Shown here: piece by piece, positions 1 through 7,291 of the stretch | Layout of the letters: every line of letters begins with the position of its first letter | Position numbering within the stretch: the stretch's first letter is position 1 | Source: Enterococcus mundtii | GTDB lineage: Bacteria; Bacillota; Bacilli; Lactobacillales; Enterococcaceae | NCBI RefSeq assembly: GCF_002947535.1 | Contig: NZ_PUAP01000010.1 | Coordinates: 52,761-116,760 of the forward strand | DNA: 64,000 nt | Direction of reading: 5' to 3' | Translations under genes and position numbers: made by a program | The notes under the pieces: generated by a model | The model's database searches: none | What the model saw: only the letters and a program-made list of their open reading frames with translations | Told to the model about the DNA's origin: nothing

Positions 1-1
1 T

Positions 2-499
2 TGTTACATCGCTGTCTTAATCGGTGGTCAAAAATTTATCTGGAAACAGATTGAACGAGATCAAGAGCTGATCGATACAATCACTGAACAATTAGTAGAG
101 TTTTGGGAAACGAACGTTCTTGGAGGTATCGAGCCAATTATTGATGGTAGTCAAGCAACTGCAGATTTCTTGAAAGAAAAGTATGCAGATGTTGAAGACG
201 TTCAAACGACGTTACCAATTCATTTCGATGAACTAGTTGAACAGAAAAATGAACTCAAGCGAACCAAGAAAGAAATTGAATCGGCTATTCGACAGGTGGA
301 CAACGAGTTCATCAGTGAATTAGGCAAACGTGAAGCTAGTATCGGTATCACACAAAGAAACATTATCAGTTGGAAACTTGTTCGTACTAAACGCATTAAC
401 ACGAAGAAACTAGCAGAGAAATATCCAGATGTCGCAAATGATGAAGAGATTTATAACGTTACTGAATCAAGAAGGCTAACCGAAAAGGAGATTAAATAA
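2..499 (+). CDS. YqaJ-family phage exonuclease, C-terminal part (cut by window edge)
   Basis: The reading frame is open from base 2, so the gene begins before the window. The first residues visible (CYIAVLIGGQKF, then WKQIERD) match the end of the nuclease core of YqaJ/lambda-exonuclease-type viral recombinases, followed by a charged helical tail. Such enzymes resect double-stranded DNA 5' to 3' and feed single strands to an annealing protein. The next gene, one base after the stop, is RecT, which is the usual partner. A TTG at 170 could start a shorter ORF, but the continuous frame and family match upstream make that an internal codon. Confidence 0.85.
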   Translation, partial: CYIAVLIGGQKFIWKQIERDQELIDTITEQLVEFWETNVLGGIEPIIDGSQATADFLKEKYADVEDVQTTLPIHFDELVEQKNELKRTKKEIESAIRQVDNEFISELGKREASIGITQRNIISWKLVRTKRINTKKLAEKYPDVANDEEIYNVTESRRLTEKEIK

Positions 500-500
500 T

Positions 501-1391
501 ATGGCAACAAATGAATCGTTAAAAAATCAATTGGCAGAAAAGCCACAGAAACAAGTTGCACCAGGACAGTTAGGGCTTAAAGCTCTAATGAATACACCAA
601 CAATGAGAAAGAAATTTGAAGAAGTACTTCATGACAATGCTAATGCTTTTATGTCGAATGTTATGACTCTTGTATCTAATGACAGTTATCTTGCAGATAG
701 TGAACCGATGTCTATCATGAGTGGTGCGTTAACTGCTGCAACATTAAATCTTGGACTAGATAAGAATCTTGGCTATGCCTATCTCGTTCCATTCAATAGT
801 AAAAACAAGCAAACAGGAAAATGGGAAAAGAAAGCTCAATTTATGCTTGGCTATAAAGGATATATCCAATTAGCCCAACGATCAGGTAAATACAAAGCAT
901 TAAATGTGATTGAAGTTTACGAAGGAGAACTAAAAAGCTGGAACCGACTGACAGAAGAGTTCGAGTTTGATCCAAATGGTAGAACATCTGATGAAGTCAT
1001 TGGATATGTTGGCTATTTTGAATTACTGAATGGATTCAAGAAAACTGTCTATTGGACCAAACAAGAAATTGAAGCTCATCGAATTGCTAACAATAAAGAT
1101 CGAGATAAGACAAAGTTAAGTGGTGTGTGGGCATCTGATTACAATGCAATGGCACGAAAAACTGTTTTGAGAAATCTTCTTTCTAAATGGGGGATCTTAT
1201 CCATTGAAATGCAAGAAGCTACTACATCGGATGAGAGAGTCCAAAGAGTTCAAGAAGATGGCAGCATTATTGCTGAAACAGAAGTTGAAGAAGATATTCC
1301 TGAAAGAAAAGAAGTAGAGGTTATTTCTGAAGAAAATGAAGATGTACAAACTGGATTATTTGATGCATCAAATCCACCATTAAACAAATAG
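501..1391 (+). CDS. recT: RecT-family single-strand annealing protein
   Basis: This 296-residue protein is a phage annealing protein that pairs complementary single strands during recombination. The RecT core is recognisable: an N-terminal basic segment, a region around residues 75-115 with LGLDKNLGYAYLVPF and MLGYKGYIQLAQRSGKY, then WASDYNAMARKTVLRNLLSKWG near residues 210-235. The C-terminus is acidic, typical of the family. An AAGGAG site about 8 bp upstream supports the ATG at 501. It is translationally close to the preceding exonuclease gene, forming the two-component recombinase seen in many Gram-positive phages. Confidence 0.95.
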   Translation: MATNESLKNQLAEKPQKQVAPGQLGLKALMNTPTMRKKFEEVLHDNANAFMSNVMTLVSNDSYLADSEPMSIMSGALTAATLNLGLDKNLGYAYLVPFNSKNKQTGKWEKKAQFMLGYKGYIQLAQRSGKYKALNVIEVYEGELKSWNRLTEEFEFDPNGRTSDEVIGYVGYFELLNGFKKTVYWTKQEIEAHRIANNKDRDKTKLSGVWASDYNAMARKTVLRNLLSKWGILSIEMQEATTSDERVQRVQEDGSIIAETEVEEDIPERKEVEVISEENEDVQTGLFDASNPPLNK

Positions 1392-1439
1392 CGAGGGAGT
1401 TATCTCCCTCTTAACATCAAAACGAAAGGAGGAACACAA

Positions 1440-2330
1440 TTGGATTACATCGGACAGCTTAATGCTTTTGACAATTGGCTTGAATATAACGAGCTTGGCG
1501 CTGGTCCCCAACTGCTTTGGTATAAGCTAATGGCTATAGCAAACAAAAGTGGATGGCAGAGCGAATTATCGATTGCCAATACAAGGCTACAAGCAATGAC
1601 TAAAACGTCTGAAAAAACATTGATTAACAATCGTAATCAATTGATCCAAAACGGACTCCTTCAATATAAAAAGAGAGGTCGTACAAAAGCTGGAGTTTAT
1701 ATTCTTTCTGATCTAACTGGAAATTTTACAGTAAAAACTACAGTAGATAATACGGTAGAAAACTCCGCTACTGGAAATATTCCAGTAGATAGTAAAGTAA
1801 ATACGAAAGTAAATAGGGAAGTAAATCCTTCAGTAGATTCTACAGTAATTCCTTCAGCTTATATAAACAATACAAAACAAAACAAGACAAATAAAGAAGA
1901 TGATATAGGCGTGTATGAGTTCATCCAAAAAAACTGGGGGAAAGCACCTACTGGACTTTTGCAAGGAGCATTAGGACCGATGATTAAAACTTGGGGAGCA
2001 GATATGATTCTCTTTGCTTTTAAATTAGCTTTCGAAAACAACGTTGAGATGCCAGGATTGAAAAAATACGTTGAAGCGATATTAAATTCATGGAGTAATC
2101 AAGGAATTAAGACAATGGAATCAGCAGAAAAAGCTCAAGAAGCTTTTAAGAACAAGAAAAAACAAAACTATCTTCCTAAACGTCAAAAAAACGTCCGTCG
2201 TGAAAAACTCCCTGATTGGGTAAACAAACCTCAAGAAGAAAAGACGCTAGATCCTGATAAAAAAGCAGAATTAGAAGCCCGTTTTGCTGCTTATCAGGCT
2301 AAGAAGGAGGCGCTTCTTGAGAATGAATAA
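1440..2330 (+). CDS. DnaD-like phage replication protein
   Basis: This 296-residue protein starts at TTG behind a strong AAAGGAGGA site. Residues 1-100 resemble a winged-helix N-terminal domain (FDNWLEYNELGAGPQLLWYK). Residues about 100-145 are a low-complexity linker rich in V, N, T and S. Residues about 155-225 match the DnaD/DnaB_2 domain (YEFIQKNWGK, then LKKYVEAILNSW). DnaD-type phage proteins bind the origin and recruit the host helicase loader. The linker-coding DNA carries iterons (see 1730-1850), as in phages whose origin lies inside the initiator gene. The basic C-terminus overlaps the next gene by 8 bp. Confidence 0.85.
   Translation: MDYIGQLNAFDNWLEYNELGAGPQLLWYKLMAIANKSGWQSELSIANTRLQAMTKTSEKTLINNRNQLIQNGLLQYKKRGRTKAGVYILSDLTGNFTVKTTVDNTVENSATGNIPVDSKVNTKVNREVNPSVDSTVIPSAYINNTKQNKTNKEDDIGVYEFIQKNWGKAPTGLLQGALGPMIKTWGADMILFAFKLAFENNVEMPGLKKYVEAILNSWSNQGIKTMESAEKAQEAFKNKKKQNYLPKRQKNVRREKLPDWVNKPQEEKTLDPDKKAELEARFAAYQAKKEALLENE
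1730..1850 (+). repeat. 12-bp iteron array, candidate phage replication origin
   Basis: Copies of AGTARAT-like 7-mers begin at 1784, 1796, 1808, 1820, 1832 and 1844, exactly 12 bp apart, with three further copies at 1730, 1742 and 1754. Between the two groups is a near-perfect palindrome at 1768-1788 with arms CTACTGGAA and TTCCAGTAG. The array lies within the linker of the DnaD-like gene. Tandem initiator-binding iterons inside the initiator gene are known from lambda O and many lactic-phage replication genes. That this is the origin is an inference. Confidence 0.65.
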
Positions 2331-2682
2331 ATATCGTAATCGAAAAACTATCCATCGAGGTATCAAGTTCGATTCAAAGGCAGAAGCAGAGTACTACGAT
2401 CTAGCTTTGTGGCAAGCGGAAGCGAACGGCTGGAAAGTAAAACTTCAGGAAAGATTTGAGCTGATGCCGAAATTTGAACTAGACGGAAAGAAGTATCGCA
2501 AGATCGAGTATATTCCCGACTTCACATTTTATAAAAACGGCAAACTTGTCAAAGTCGTAGATGTCAAAGGAATGCAGACAAAAGACTTTAAGATCAAGGC
2601 GAAATTGTTTTGTCATCAATATCAAGTGCCGTTGATATTAGCTAAAAAATATCGGAATACGTTCAAGGAAGAGCGTTTTTAA
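2323..2682 (+). CDS. DUF1064 family phage protein
   Basis: The ATG at 2323 has a GGAGG about 13 bp upstream and gives a 119-residue protein. An upstream in-frame start at 2284 lies inside the DnaD-like gene and has no ribosome site. FDSKAEAEYYDLALW near the N-terminus, then IEYIPDFTFYKNGKL and VVDVKGMQTKDFKIKAKLF, match the DUF1064 family. The spaced acidic residues and D-x-K pattern (PDF, VDVKG) resemble a nuclease fold of the Holliday-junction or restriction-endonuclease type, which fits a role in phage DNA processing. No activity is claimed. Confidence 0.8.
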   Translation: MNKYRNRKTIHRGIKFDSKAEAEYYDLALWQAEANGWKVKLQERFELMPKFELDGKKYRKIEYIPDFTFYKNGKLVKVVDVKGMQTKDFKIKAKLFCHQYQVPLILAKKYRNTFKEERF

Positions 2683-2696
2683 CGAGGTGGTCCATC

Positions 2697-2858
2697 ATGA
2701 CAACAGAAGAAGTGATTCAAATGCGTATTCGAAGCATTCAACGTGAAATTGACGATCTGGAACGAACAAAGGCAGTGATGGTCAATGAAACGGCTAGGAA
2801 GGCAATCGATTTGCACATAGAGAATTTAAGAAGGGAAATTCGTAGATTGGAGGAATGA
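2697..2858 (+). CDS. Small coiled-coil phage protein
   Basis: This 53-residue ORF begins at ATG 2697 behind a CGAGGTGG ribosome site and ends in ATGA overlap with the next start, a sign of translational coupling. The sequence is charged and heptad-like (IRSIQREIDDLERTKAVM), predicting one or two amphipathic helices. I do not recognise a family. Position between the DUF1064 gene and other short accessory genes is typical of early phage regions. Confidence 0.7.
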   Translation: MTTEEVIQMRIRSIQREIDDLERTKAVMVNETARKAIDLHIENLRREIRRLEE

Positions 2859-3160
2859 GCGTGGATAAGAAAGCGGCAATGAAACGAATTGCTGAATTAA
2901 CCAAGTCAGAATCTTGGCAAGAAGACAAAGAAATAGTTGCAGAAGTTCAAAAGCTTGGTAAATCAATGTGGACTGAAAAAACCAAACGGAGAACGCCGAG
3001 AAAAATTGCAATCTGGCATGGTGATCGAATTCTAGTGACAGGAACAGCTGAACAGTTATCTGAAATTACTGGATTAAGCAAAAACATTATCTGGGATAGA
3101 GCTAGGAGCTTATGGATTGATTCAAAAGGACGACAGTTTAGGTATGTGGAGGAGAAATAA
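2855..3160 (+). CDS. Hypothetical phage protein with an HTH-like C-terminal segment
   Basis: This is a 101-residue protein with a lysine-rich N-terminal half. A segment near residues 65-90 (AEQLSEITGLSKNIIWDRAR) has the spacing of a helix-turn-helix. Its ATG overlaps the preceding stop by 4 bp. The protein ends FRYVEEK and its stop touches the next start. A DNA-binding role is possible but unproven, and I do not recognise a named family. Confidence 0.75.
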   Translation: MSVDKKAAMKRIAELTKSESWQEDKEIVAEVQKLGKSMWTEKTKRRTPRKIAIWHGDRILVTGTAEQLSEITGLSKNIIWDRARSLWIDSKGRQFRYVEEK

Positions 3161-3477
3161 TGGATCTCATTACACAATACAGTGATATCATCCTCAAGAA
3201 AATCATGATGAAGATTCAGAAAGACAAAAAATCAAAAGAACGAGCGGAATTAGTTAAGTTAGAAATGGCTGAAACAGGAGCAGGAGTGCGAAGTAGCAGG
3301 CATTGGAAAGCAGCAGCAAACATTGAATTTTATTACAACGAAATTCAAAAAGGGTTCGATCAGATGCGTGAGCTGGATCGGCAAACAAATTGGAGCAAGA
3401 AACTTCATCAAGATCGTTTCAAATTTGTAGAAAAGCATAGAGAGATACTAGACGAATACTTGGAGGAACAGCGATGA
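3160..3477 (+). CDS. Hypothetical phage protein
   Basis: This 105-residue, strongly charged, probably helical protein (KIQKDKKSKERAELVKLE near the N-terminus) follows a GGAGG site with the start codon touching the previous stop. I see no known domain or transmembrane segment. It lies in a tightly packed early phage operon with 1-4 bp overlaps, so it is very likely expressed, but the function is unknown. Confidence 0.75.
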   Translation: MDLITQYSDIILKKIMMKIQKDKKSKERAELVKLEMAETGAGVRSSRHWKAAANIEFYYNEIQKGFDQMRELDRQTNWSKKLHQDRFKFVEKHREILDEYLEEQR

Positions 3478-3995
3478 ATAAACAGGAAATAATCAAAAAG
3501 TTAGAAAGTATTAAAGCGATAGGAAATGATGCAATAGCTGCTTGCTATAACGAGAGTATAAATGCAGGTATTACGTTAATGAAAAAAATAGACGAACCGC
3601 AGAAGCCAGTGGTGCCGAAGTTTGTGGCGGAATGGATAGAATACGCTAAAAAGAAAGGCGATAGTCTAGCTATTTCATTCAAGCCGTGGAACCTCTACGG
3701 TGTTGAGTATAGCAAGGCTGATAGATGGATTGAAGATAATCAAGAAACGTTTGCTCGTGCTTGGATAGACGGCTACGAGGTTGAGAAAGAGCCGTTGTAT
3801 ACAGTTACTCTTAGCCTTGACCTTAAATATTATCTAGTCATTGATGAGTACGAATGTGACGGAATAAGTCCAACTTTAACAACTAGCTCTGATGTATTAG
3901 GGTATCGCTACTTTTTAACAGAAAAAGAAATAAAATCAGCAGATGAGAACCTGTGGTTGATTGCTGTGCCGGTGGAAGAGGTGGCGGAAGGATGA
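3474..3995 (+). CDS. DUF1642 family phage protein
   Basis: This is a 173-residue protein. VPKFVAEWIEYAKKKGDS, RWIEDNQETFARAWIDGYEVEKEPLY and YRYFLTEKEIK are the hallmarks of DUF1642, common in prophages of Lactobacillales. The family has no known activity. It sits in the early accessory operon, overlapping its upstream neighbour by 4 bp and its downstream neighbour by 4 bp. Confidence 0.85.
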   Translation: MNKQEIIKKLESIKAIGNDAIAACYNESINAGITLMKKIDEPQKPVVPKFVAEWIEYAKKKGDSLAISFKPWNLYGVEYSKADRWIEDNQETFARAWIDGYEVEKEPLYTVTLSLDLKYYLVIDEYECDGISPTLTTSSDVLGYRYFLTEKEIKSADENLWLIAVPVEEVAEG

Positions 3996-4309
3996 GCGAT
4001 TACTTAACAGCAGAACAATATGAATATGCTAGAAAAACAGGAGATTGGGAATCGGGTAAAGTTCTCAATCATCGACAAGCACTCAACGACAACCAGAAAA
4101 TCGTGTTGGAGTGGTTGAAAGAACAAGTTTCAATCGGGAGTGGCCTCCAATATGTTTTGTGGGAATTCACTGATAATGTTTATGAGGATCCTGCGGAATA
4201 TAGTGTTTCTGAGCAAACAAAAGCGTGGCTAGAATTGACAGAGCAAGAACAATTTCAAGTCCTATCAGCATTCGCTCAATGGGGATTAGAACAGGAGGAA
4301 GCGGAATGA
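3992..4309 (+). CDS. Hypothetical phage protein
   Basis: The likely start is ATG 3992, which overlaps the previous stop (ATGA) and has GGCGGAAGG just upstream. The frame is open back to 3953 but that start would lie deep in the previous gene. The 105-residue product is acidic, with a helical C-terminal half ending QWGLEQEEAE. Similar short proteins occur in enterococcal and streptococcal prophages, but I cannot name a family. Confidence 0.75.
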   Translation: MSDYLTAEQYEYARKTGDWESGKVLNHRQALNDNQKIVLEWLKEQVSIGSGLQYVLWEFTDNVYEDPAEYSVSEQTKAWLELTEQEQFQVLSAFAQWGLEQEEAE

Positions 4310-4531
4310 ATGTTCAAAATAGCATTTTATCTGTTCGATTACAAAGATGGTTCGTTTAAGAAAGTTTATTTCCATCACTGGAATGATAGCAAGCCAGTTT
4401 TTACAAAAAACAAGAAGAGAGCAAAGAAGTATTTTGATAAAGGGTCAGCAAACAAAGATATAGCGCAGTTAAGAAAAGCAGAATCACCATCTGCGAAAAC
4501 ATTGTCAATTCGATTGGAGGAAAAAGAATGA
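4310..4531 (+). CDS. Hypothetical phage protein
   Basis: This is a 73-residue basic protein with an aromatic N-terminus (FKIAFYLFDYKDGSFKKVYF) and a lysine-rich middle. Its ATG directly follows the previous stop and an AGGAGG site is located 13 bp upstream. It ends four bases into the next gene. No domain is recognised. Confidence 0.7.
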   Translation: MFKIAFYLFDYKDGSFKKVYFHHWNDSKPVFTKNKKRAKKYFDKGSANKDIAQLRKAESPSAKTLSIRLEEKE

Positions 4532-4827
4532 AACTAAAAGACGGATTTTACGCTAGTAGTCATGGTATCGGCGGTTTAATGCTAGATATGCCGACAAAGA
4601 ACCCTAAAACACATAAGAAACCAAAATTCAAAGTCGGTGACATGGTTCGCTGCGAAGCAGAGGAGTTCGTTTATCCCTTCAGAGGATACGTTAAAAAGAT
4701 ACTGTCAAACTCAGCAATCATTCGTATTGAAAACACGATGAAATGTGACAAGTGGTTAGCGAAAAGTAAAGAGAATTTAGCAGTGGCGAGATTGGTGGAT
4801 ATGGAGATTATAAAAACAGAATTATAA
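4528..4827 (+). CDS. Hypothetical phage protein with a small beta-barrel-like segment
   Basis: This 99-residue protein has an ATG in overlap with the preceding stop and GGAGG upstream. The middle (KFKVGDMVRCEAEEFVYPF, then GYVKKILSNSAIIRIE) looks like an SH3- or KOW-type small barrel, as found in many phage accessory proteins. This is a shape guess from the alternation of charged and hydrophobic residues. Function is unknown. Confidence 0.7.
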   Translation: MKLKDGFYASSHGIGGLMLDMPTKNPKTHKKPKFKVGDMVRCEAEEFVYPFRGYVKKILSNSAIIRIENTMKCDKWLAKSKENLAVARLVDMEIIKTEL

Positions 4828-4848
4828 GTTATATAAGGAGAAATCAAT

Positions 4849-5076
4849 ATGAATGACAAATTTATCAATAAAAATGACTTAGACTCATTGTTAGTTGGAT
4901 ATGTGCCTAAACGCTATCTAACTCAAAAAGAAGCAGTTCATTACACGGGGACATCTGCAGGAACGATCAATGAGTGGGTAAAAAAAGGATTGAAAGTAAT
5001 CATATTCGGTGAAAACAGCCGTCCAAAATATGACATCAAAGATATCGATGAGTTTATTGCTAAATATAAAGTATGA
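4849..5076 (+). CDS. Excisionase-like HTH DNA-binding protein
   Basis: This is a 75-residue protein. YLTQKEAVHYTGTSAGTINEW followed by a basic turn (VKKGLKVI) and PKYDIKDIDEFIAKYK fits the MerR/excisionase-type winged helix (HTH_17), in which the second helix reads DNA and the proline-containing wing follows. An AAGGAG site is 9 bp upstream. It could be a directionality factor or an early regulator. It sits far from the integrase end, so regulation is at least as likely as excision. Confidence 0.65.
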   Translation: MNDKFINKNDLDSLLVGYVPKRYLTQKEAVHYTGTSAGTINEWVKKGLKVIIFGENSRPKYDIKDIDEFIAKYKV

Positions 5077-5222
5077 AGAATTATTGAAGTAGCTAATAGA
5101 GAATTCCTTATCAGCATAATATCGTTAATAAACATAAACAGCAAGCCATTATTAGCTCGCTGCTCGTGACAAATATGATTTGCCCCTGCCAAGGTAAGTC
5201 TATTATATCACAGGAGGCAGCT

Positions 5223-5402
5223 ATGGAGTTAAAGGTAATTGGATTAAGCGACATTGAAAAAATGCAAGGAGAACATTGTTTAATCATTATTTCAAACGGT
5301 CAAATGAAAAGTGTCGAGCTTCCTTCGTTTGGAACAACAGTTATAGAATCCCATTGCAATAAAGTCAAGCAAGTTAAAGAAGAAGTGAAACAATTATTTT
5401 AA
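5223..5402 (+). CDS. XtrA/YqaO-like small phage protein
   Basis: The ATG at 5223 follows CAGGAGGCAG, the best ribosome site here. A GTG at 5166 has none. The 59-residue product (LKVIGLSDIEKMQG, IIISNGQMKSVELP, then FGTTVIESHCNKV) resembles the XtrA/YqaO family of Bacillus and Enterococcus prophages. No activity is known. A strong terminator follows 22 bp after the stop, so this is the last gene of the early operon. Confidence 0.7.
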   Translation: MELKVIGLSDIEKMQGEHCLIIISNGQMKSVELPSFGTTVIESHCNKVKQVKEEVKQLF

Positions 5403-5424
5403 ATATCGTCCTACCAGAAAACTG

Positions 5425-5474
5425 GCGGACACAAGTTGACAAGAACTTTCTTGTTGATTTGTGTCCGCTTTTTT
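5425..5474 (+). terminator. Intrinsic terminator of the early phage operon
   Basis: A stem with arms GCGGACACAA and TTGTGTCCGC encloses a second pairing (ACAAGAA with TTCTTGT) and is followed by six T residues. It separates the small accessory genes from the ArpU-like regulator. Confidence 0.9.
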
Positions 5475-5504
5475 GTTTGCGAAATTATTGAGGAGGCTAT
5501 CTAT

Positions 5505-6092
5505 ATGAATGATTTAATCCAGGAATACAAGAATGACTTGAAAATGTTGAAAAAGCAACATCAAAAAATCTTAAATAAACGATATCGCACACCTGTCAAA
5601 GAACATGGGAGAGTGATACATAAATTAATTGATGATCGTTCTCCTCAAGATATAGCGGATCAAAAAGTAATAGCAGAAGCTATCTCTACTACAGAGTACG
5701 CTTTATTCTGGTTAGAAACAGGCAGAGAGAAGCCTTTCGATGATGAGCAAGCCAAGAAGATACCAAAGCATAGAAGAGCCGTTAAACTGGCAGATATAGA
5801 CGTTATGAGCTATCAAGTTTATTTACAGGAAGTAGAAAAGCCAGCAGAAGAGACGATTTCTCCGAAGAAAAAAGAGATGTTGCTCCAAGTGACGGAGATA
5901 GAATCTTTGCTTTCTAATAAAGAACTGACATTATTTCATTTAATTAATAAAGATTTATGTACTTATGGAGAAGCAGCAGAACAAATGAATCTAGCTGTGG
6001 GTACTGTTAAATCTATGTCACAGCGAATTAAAAATAAGATCGACAATTATTTTGAATATGGTCATCAAATAAATCTATTTGAAATTTGCTAA
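5505..6092 (+). CDS. ArpU-like late transcription regulator
   Basis: The ATG at 5505 follows a GAGGAGGC site. A longer frame from 5436 starts inside the terminator and is unlikely. The 195-residue product is helical and basic, with a C-terminal helix-turn-helix of the sigma-70 region 4 type (LCTYGEAAEQMNLAVGTVKS, then MSQRIKNKI). ArpU proteins of enterococcal prophages are believed to switch on late genes. Its position just before the packaging and structural genes fits that role. The family link is by layout and HTH, not by an exact match that I can verify. Confidence 0.75.
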   Translation: MNDLIQEYKNDLKMLKKQHQKILNKRYRTPVKEHGRVIHKLIDDRSPQDIADQKVIAEAISTTEYALFWLETGREKPFDDEQAKKIPKHRRAVKLADIDVMSYQVYLQEVEKPAEETISPKKKEMLLQVTEIESLLSNKELTLFHLINKDLCTYGEAAEQMNLAVGTVKSMSQRIKNKIDNYFEYGHQINLFEIC

Positions 6093-6240
6093 AACTTGTA
6101 AACCATTCCCACCTATAAGTGAAGACAATTAATAGATTAGACACTCACAAGTTTATTCATTCTTTTATTCTGAATAATTGTTCTTCAAAAATAAAACGCA
6201 AGGGAGGGAATCTCCCTCATCGTTTTAAATTAAGCTTCGA

Positions 6241-6311
6241 TAGATAGCAGCAAATATGAAGAAAAGGATGTGAACTCAACTCCTTCTGAATTCTTCGTAT
6301 GCTGCTGTCTA
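6241..6311 (+). other. Long inverted repeat after the ArpU-like gene
   Basis: TAGATAGCAGCA at 6241 pairs with the mirror TGCTGCTGTCTA ending at 6311, and further inside AATATGAAGAA pairs with TTCTTCGTAT with small bulges, plus AAGGA with TCCTT. The structure is not followed by a T tract, so it is not an ordinary terminator. It may be a protein site or part of an mRNA leader for the 43-residue ORF at 6337. A smaller hairpin (GGGAG with CTCCC) lies at 6201-6218. Confidence 0.5.
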
Positions 6312-6336
6312 TTAAATTATTTAAGGAGGGGATTGT

Positions 6337-6468
6337 ATGCATCATTATATTACTAAATATCAAGATGAAAATGGAAAATTGAGAATTGTATCATGGTTAC
6401 AAATTAATCTATTTAACAAATCTTACTGTTTTTCAAAAAAAGAGCTAGCTGTCCCTAAAGACAACTAG
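6337..6468 (+). CDS. Small conserved-looking phage protein, 43 aa
   Basis: The ATG at 6337 follows TAAGGAGGGG with good spacing. The product begins MHHYITKYQDENGKLRIVSW and then QINLFNKSYCFSKKE, a pattern I associate with tiny prophage proteins in Lactobacillales that have aromatic and cysteine residues near the end. I cannot name the family. Its stop region contains a CTAG/TGTC hairpin that may terminate both this gene and the opposing YjzC-like gene. Confidence 0.55.
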   Translation: MHHYITKYQDENGKLRIVSWLQINLFNKSYCFSKKELAVPKDN

Positions 6469-6476
6469 CAGTAATC

Positions 6477-6641
6477 TTATTTTTTGGTCCATTTGTTTCC
6501 TGGCTTAGAAGTTGGAGGAAGTCTGTCTCCTTTATCGATAGTAGCATTATGACCTTTAGGAACATTTCCTCCTTTTGGACCAACTTCTTTGTACTTACCG
6601 GCAGGCTTATTATCTTCGCCTGGTTTGAAAAGATTACTCAT
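6477..6641 (-). CDS. YjzC-family small protein
   Basis: Read on the minus strand, this 54-residue ORF starts at 6641 behind AGGTGGTGA. The sequence MSNLFKPGEDNKPAGKYKEV, then GPKGG, TIDKGDRLPPT and KPGNKWT, matches the YjzC family of short, glycine- and lysine-rich Firmicute proteins of unknown role. It is the only minus-strand gene inside the phage block, so it is probably a separately transcribed moron gene. Confidence 0.85.
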   Translation of the reverse strand: MSNLFKPGEDNKPAGKYKEVGPKGGNVPKGHNATIDKGDRLPPTSKPGNKWTKK

Positions 6642-6728
6642 GTTATCACCACCTATAATTTATTTCAGCGGACCACTCGCTGATAACTAAAATTATACGC
6701 TTAGTATTTATTTTCACAATATTAATTT

Positions 6729-6836
6729 GTCACTGTGGCGGAAAGGGTAGACGCTTAAAAATAAGGTCAATACGTCGAGGGATAGCCTTAACGTTTTATG
6801 ATTTGACCATGCAATGTTCGATTCATTGCCAGTGAC
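6729..6836 (+). ncRNA. tRNA-like structure 1 (class II-like, anticodon arm not assignable)
   Basis: A 7-bp acceptor-like stem pairs GTCACTG (6729-6735) with CAGTGAC (6830-6836). It is followed by a tRNA-Leu-like D arm (TGGCGGAA, GGGTAGACGC), and a perfect T arm with CAATG and CATTG around TTCGATT, matching the GTTCRANYC consensus at 6816-6824. The middle does not form a standard 5-bp anticodon stem. It has a long pairing GGTCAA with TTTGACC. No CCA is encoded. This could be a degenerate phage tRNA or a tRNA-mimic RNA. Confidence 0.6.
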
Positions 6837-6840
6837 TTAA

Positions 6841-6969
6841 GTAGCTTGCACTTGGTAGACATAAATACCTGATGTGTCGTAGAGTTCAAATCTCTGAATC
6901 TAGGTGAGGTCCGTGGTAGAACCTATTAGGGCGGGCTGTTGGTTCAATTCCAACTTTGGTGCAAGTTAC
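6841..6969 (+). ncRNA. tRNA-like structures 2 and 3 (tandem, nested T arms)
   Basis: An 11-bp stem joins GTAGCTTGCAC (6841-6851) with GTGCAAGTTAC (6959-6969). Inside are two T-arm consensus matches, GTTCAAATC at 6884-6892 with stem AGAG/CTCT, and GTTCAATTC at 6942-6950 with stem TTGG/CCAA. A short alternative unit pairs CACTTGG (6849-6855) with CTAGGTG (6900-6906), a mini-tRNA of 58 nt. A D-arm-like CCGTGGTAGAACC precedes the last T arm. The unit is closed by an intrinsic terminator at 6982. Confidence 0.55.
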
Positions 6970-6981
6970 TATTACATATTA

Positions 6982-7005
6982 GATCACTCTTTGAGTGGTC
7001 TTTTT
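6982..7005 (+). terminator. Intrinsic terminator after the tRNA-like array
   Basis: GATCACTC pairs with GAGTGGTC across a TTT loop, followed by five T residues. It ends the transcript that would carry the tRNA-like structures. Confidence 0.85.
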
Positions 7006-7030
7006 ATTTTAAAAAGAGAGGATTTTGAAA

Positions 7031-7291
7031 ATGAATCATGAGAAGTTTATCGAAAAATGCAAGGCTATTGTACGTGAAAGAATTGAAAATGAGATTGCAG
7101 AACCAAGTGGTGCAGTGCCTCAGTTTGATATATTTGTTGTGTGGTCGTGTAAAACACTACAGAATAGCAAAGCATTAGTTAGCGCTAGCTTAAAAGGAGC
7201 ACCGTATTTTGAAATTACGTTGAACGGGGACAAAGGTGAAATCTATGTAGATACTTATCTCAAAAAATCAAATGAATGTATCAAAGTCTAG
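7031..7291 (+). CDS. DUF6275 family phage protein
   Basis: The ATG at 7031 is about 10 bp after GAGAGG. An in-frame TTG at 7025 lies too close to that site. The 86-residue product (MNHEKFIEKCKAIV, FDIFVVWSCKTLQNSKALVS, EITLNGDKGEIYVDTY) fits the DUF6275 family, which is frequent near the packaging genes of lactic phages. Function is unknown. Confidence 0.75.
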   Translation: MNHEKFIEKCKAIVRERIENEIAEPSGAVPQFDIFVVWSCKTLQNSKALVSASLKGAPYFEITLNGDKGEIYVDTYLKKSNECIKV

